Shown piece after piece: positions 6,294-7,280 of a DNA stretch of 7,280 bases. Source of the stretch: Candidatus Sungbacteria bacterium RIFCSPHIGHO2_01_FULL_50_25 (GTDB lineage Bacteria > Patescibacteriota > Minisyncoccia > Sungbacterales > HO2-52-23); the NCBI GenBank assembly GCA_001822215.1, contig MHQD01000029.1, forward strand, positions 1 through 7,280, in the 5' to 3' direction. The notes beneath the pieces are model-generated. The model saw nothing but the letters and a program-made list of their open reading frames with translations, had not been told where the DNA came from and made no database searches. The translations under genes and the position numbers were made by a program. Each line of letters opens with the position of its first letter. The first letter of the stretch is position 1.

Positions 6294-6364
6294 AAAACTC
6301 GCTCAACGAAAGGAAAGATAATGTAACCAAGCAATTTTGTCCTCACATTGTTTTGAAAATATAG
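6254..6364 (+). repeat. Pair of diverged 40-base direct repeats
   Basis: Copy 1 (6254-6293) is the right end of the 129-base inverted-repeat element. Copy 2 (6325-6364) is free-standing. Aligned with two single-base gaps they match at 32 columns, and all seven mismatches are transitions. The 31 bases between them (6294-6324) show nothing recognisable. Copy 2 has no matching left arm nearby: its changes would turn several C:G pairs of the copy 1 stem into C:A. It therefore looks like a duplicated, decayed end. Confidence 0.65.
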
Positions 6365-6541
6365 ATTCCGCACGGCCTTCCGGCCGTGGTACTCCGTACT
6401 CCTTCCGTCCGTTTTCGCGATGCGCTTCTATGCCGCGAAAACGTCCGGCGGCCTATATATTTCTTCCGTCCCGACTTCGTCGGGACTCAAAGCTCGCATT
6501 CATCCGCGGCCTTACGGCCGCGGTGTTCTGCCAGAAATATA
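6359..6541. repeat. Two adjacent palindrome modules, each with two GC-rich hairpins inside an AT-rich stem
   Basis: In module A, ATATAG (6359-6364) pairs with CTATAT (6453-6458). Inside are CACGGCC/GGCCGTG (6371-6377 with 6382-6388, loop TTCC) and CGTTTTCGCG/CGCGAAAACG (6410-6419 with 6434-6443). In module B, TATATTTCT (6456-6464) pairs with AGAAATATA (6533-6541). Inside are GTCCCGAC/GTCGGGAC (6468-6475 with 6479-6486) and CCGCGGCC/GGCCGCGG (6504-6511 with 6516-6523, loop TTAC). The modules share CGGCCTTCCGGCCGTGGT at 6373, which recurs with two changes at 6507, and TTCCGTCC at 6404 and 6464. No T tract follows any hairpin, so these are not simple terminators. They look like REP-type intergenic palindromes. 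Confidence 0.75.
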
Positions 6542-6572
6542 AAACCTCGCGGGGAAATGAAGCTCTACGGAT

Positions 6573-6601
6573 TTGACGGAATATTGCCGTCATGGCATAC
6601 T
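6573..6601 (+). promoter_or_regulatory. Sigma70-type promoter of the orphan small-gene pair
   Basis: TTGACG (6573-6578) and CATACT (6596-6601) are 17 bases apart, each a five-of-six match to consensus. Transcription would start near 6608, about 20 bases before the ATG at 6629, leaving room for the Shine-Dalgarno. A small palindrome, GACGG (6575-6579) with CCGTC (6587-6591), overlaps the -35 and spacer and might be an operator. Confidence 0.65.
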
Positions 6602-6615
6602 CGCTAAAGAACAAA

Positions 6616-6621
6616 AAGGAG
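6616..6621 (+). promoter_or_regulatory. Strong Shine-Dalgarno for the 71-residue gene
   Basis: AAGGAG ends seven bases before the ATG at 6629. It is the best ribosome binding site in the window and fixes the start of this gene. Confidence 0.8.
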
Positions 6622-6628
6622 AACAGCC

Positions 6629-6844
6629 ATGCAGATTTCCTTTCACACAACCCCAAAGGCAAAGGAAAAAGTACTTTGTAATTTCGGACAGCTCGCTGGA
6701 GCAACGGTAATCCCGACCCATGACGGAGCGCATGTGACGGTCCACGCTGAAGAGAAACACGAGGACTTCCTTCTTGCCGCGTATACGGCTTCATCGTGGC
6801 CCGGGGTGGAGAAAGTAAGAATCATTCTCCAAAATCTCGGGTAG
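6629..6844 (+). CDS. Hypothetical 71-residue protein, unknown family
   Basis: I do not recognise this protein. It begins MQISFHTTPKAKEKVLCNFG and appears soluble, with alternating strand- and helix-like segments: ISFHT (3-7), ATVIPT (25-30), AHVTVHA (34-40), a helix around EDFLLAAYTASSW (45-57), and VEKVRIILQNL (60-70). There is no signal peptide, membrane segment or metal motif; one Cys is at 17, and His is relatively frequent (6, 31, 35, 39, 44). Gene status is supported by a good promoter, an excellent Shine-Dalgarno and the promoter-gene-terminator layout. It is followed after four bases by an ATG (6849) that opens the next reading frame, so the two probably share a transcript ending at 7125-7142. 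Confidence 0.7.
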   Translation: MQISFHTTPKAKEKVLCNFGQLAGATVIPTHDGAHVTVHAEEKHEDFLLAAYTASSWPGVEKVRIILQNLG

Positions 6845-6929
6845 CGAGATGAGCAAAGCGGAACAAGACACTCTCCACGAGTGATGGATCATCACCGCAG
6901 AACCGGATGTCACGGACTGCGCTCGGAGA

Positions 6930-7121
6930 ATGCATGTTCCGGGAAAAATCCTTGTCCGGGAACAGGCAAAACACGGAACAGAAGCAATGTTTTATGTCGG
7001 GTTTATCGGCAACCCCGACGAGGACTACGAGTTTCTCGTGACGCTTGATGCGCTTCTCGCAATGGGCGCACGAATATACGGCATGCTGCCCGCACGAAAG
7101 GCTCCGCCGGAAAACAACTAA
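6930..7121 (+). CDS. Hypothetical 63-residue protein; upstream part interrupted by in-frame TGA
   Basis: I do not recognise this protein. From the ATG at 6930 the sequence contains MFYVGFIGNPDEDYEFLVTL (20-39) and ALLAMGARIYGMLPA (41-55), which reads like a compact alpha/beta protein. The start is doubtful. GGAG lies only one base before this ATG, too close for normal use. The same frame is open upstream as 15 codons (WIITAEPDVTDCARR), back to a TGA at 6882-6884. Beyond that are 11 codons starting with ATG at 6849, four bases after the stop of the previous gene. The original gene may therefore have been 6849-7121 (91 codons with the TGA and the stop), now broken by a nonsense change, or the TGA may be a base error or recoded. 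A terminator follows immediately. Confidence 0.5.
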   Translation: MHVPGKILVREQAKHGTEAMFYVGFIGNPDEDYEFLVTLDALLAMGARIYGMLPARKAPPENN

Positions 7122-7124
7122 AAA

Positions 7125-7142
7125 ACCCAGCACACGCTGGGT
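7125..7142. terminator. Bidirectional intrinsic terminator
   Basis: ACCCAGC (7125-7131) pairs with GCTGGGT (7136-7142) around the loop ACAC. Rightward it is followed by CTTTCTTATT, and leftward by an uninterrupted run of six T. It therefore ends the orphan small-gene transcript and, more strongly, the lemA transcript from the right. Confidence 0.85.
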
Positions 7143-7153
7143 CTTTCTTATTG

Positions 7154-7280
7154 CTAGAATTTCACCTGCACCGGCTGTTTTGCCGCTTCTTCCTCAAGAT
7201 CGAAAAATTCGCGTTTTGAAAATCCGAGCATTCCCGCAAATATGTTTGTCGGAAACACCTGGATTCCGTTATTAAATTCA
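7154..7280 (-). CDS. lemA: LemA family protein, C-terminal end (5' part outside window)
   Basis: Forty-one residues plus TAG are visible, running in from the right edge: FNNGIQVFPTNIFAGMLGFS, then KREFFDLEEEAAKQPVQVKF. The pattern N-x-x-I-x-x-FP-x-N-I-x-AGM-x-GF-x-x-REFF-x-x-EEAA followed by a short xPVQVKF-like end is typical of the LemA C-terminus. LemA proteins are usually about 180-200 residues, with an N-terminal membrane helix and a helical bundle facing out of the cytosol; their biochemical role is not established. The N-terminus and upstream genes cannot be seen. A terminator lies 11 bases beyond the stop. Confidence 0.88.
   Translation of the reverse strand, partial: EFNNGIQVFPTNIFAGMLGFSKREFFDLEEEAAKQPVQVKF

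Noticed and set aside
6173..6373. A 66-codon minus-strand frame across the structured island.
   Set aside because: It runs through the inverted-repeat element and its diverged copy, has no Shine-Dalgarno, and its Lys/Arg/Phe-rich product follows from the repeat sequence.
6337..6607. Two overlapping plus-strand frames (6337-6576 and 6386-6607) over the palindrome modules.
   Set aside because: Their codons are dictated by the hairpins, neither has a ribosome site, and the promoter for the 71-residue gene overlaps their ends. The C-terminal stretch of the second could be a recurring repeat product, but nothing here supports it as a gene.
6884..7048. An ATG overlapping the TGA at 6882 (TGATG) that opens a different frame of about 54 codons.
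   Set aside because: The product is Arg/Cys/Gly-rich and reads as an out-of-frame shadow. The frame of 6930-7121 is far more protein-like.
6849..7121. Selenocysteine or an alternative genetic code (UGA as Gly or Trp) as the main explanation of the in-frame TGA.
   Set aside because: dnaK, dnaJ, grpE, hrcA and uvrC contain no in-frame TGA and use TGG for Trp. No clear SECIS-like hairpin directly follows the TGA. It is kept only as a minor alternative in the finding.
1..7280. A CRISPR array, tRNA, rRNA or transposase gene.
   Set aside because: No regularly spaced repeats, no tRNA cloverleaf or rRNA-like sequence, and no transposase reading frame were seen.

Overview
This 7.28 kb stretch looks like chromosomal DNA from a small-genome bacterium, most likely of the Patescibacteria/CPR (Parcubacteria-like) group. 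This is an inference from several signs: tightly packed genes, a short HrcA, a UvrC that stops straight after its nuclease core, few Shine-Dalgarno sequences, and several small genes with no recognisable family. The standard bacterial code fits. The long conserved genes have no internal TGA, Trp is encoded by TGG, and all ten stops seen are TAA or TAG.

Layout, left to right. The 3' end of uvrC (2-388, +) converges on a two-gene leftward unit: an unidentified multi-pass membrane protein (2598-1639) followed 8 bases later by dnaJ (1630-533). Divergent from the membrane gene is a 92-residue protein with a ribbon-helix-helix-like pattern (2643-2921, +). Its stop codon lies in the loop of its own terminator, which overlaps the 3' end of dnaK. 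The heat-shock operon hrcA-grpE-dnaK runs leftward from 6109 to 2930. A perfect CIRCE operator (6128-6154) contains the consensus -35 of the hrcA promoter, and the -10 is so close to the hrcA ATG that the message is probably leaderless.

From 6155 to 6628 there is no convincing gene, but the stretch is dense with structure. It holds a 129-base element bounded by a 16-bp perfect inverted repeat, with nested stems inside. It also holds a diverged 40-base direct copy of that element's right end, and then two adjacent modules that each place two GC-rich hairpins inside an AT-rich closing stem. A good sigma70-type promoter (6573-6601) and a clear Shine-Dalgarno follow. They drive an orphan 71-residue gene (6629-6844) and a second small reading frame (6930-7121) whose apparent upstream extension to 6849 is broken by an in-frame TGA. 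A bidirectional terminator (7125-7142) separates these from the C-terminus of a LemA family protein on the opposite strand (7280-7154).

How the genes work together: HrcA represses its own operon through CIRCE, and DnaK with its exchange factor GrpE and J-protein DnaJ form the Hsp70 folding cycle. dnaJ sits in a separate unit with a membrane protein and has no visible CIRCE, so chaperone and co-chaperone appear to be uncoupled at the transcriptional level. The parts most likely to be undescribed are the structured island at 6155-6541, the orphan small-gene pair after it, and the membrane protein linked to dnaJ.
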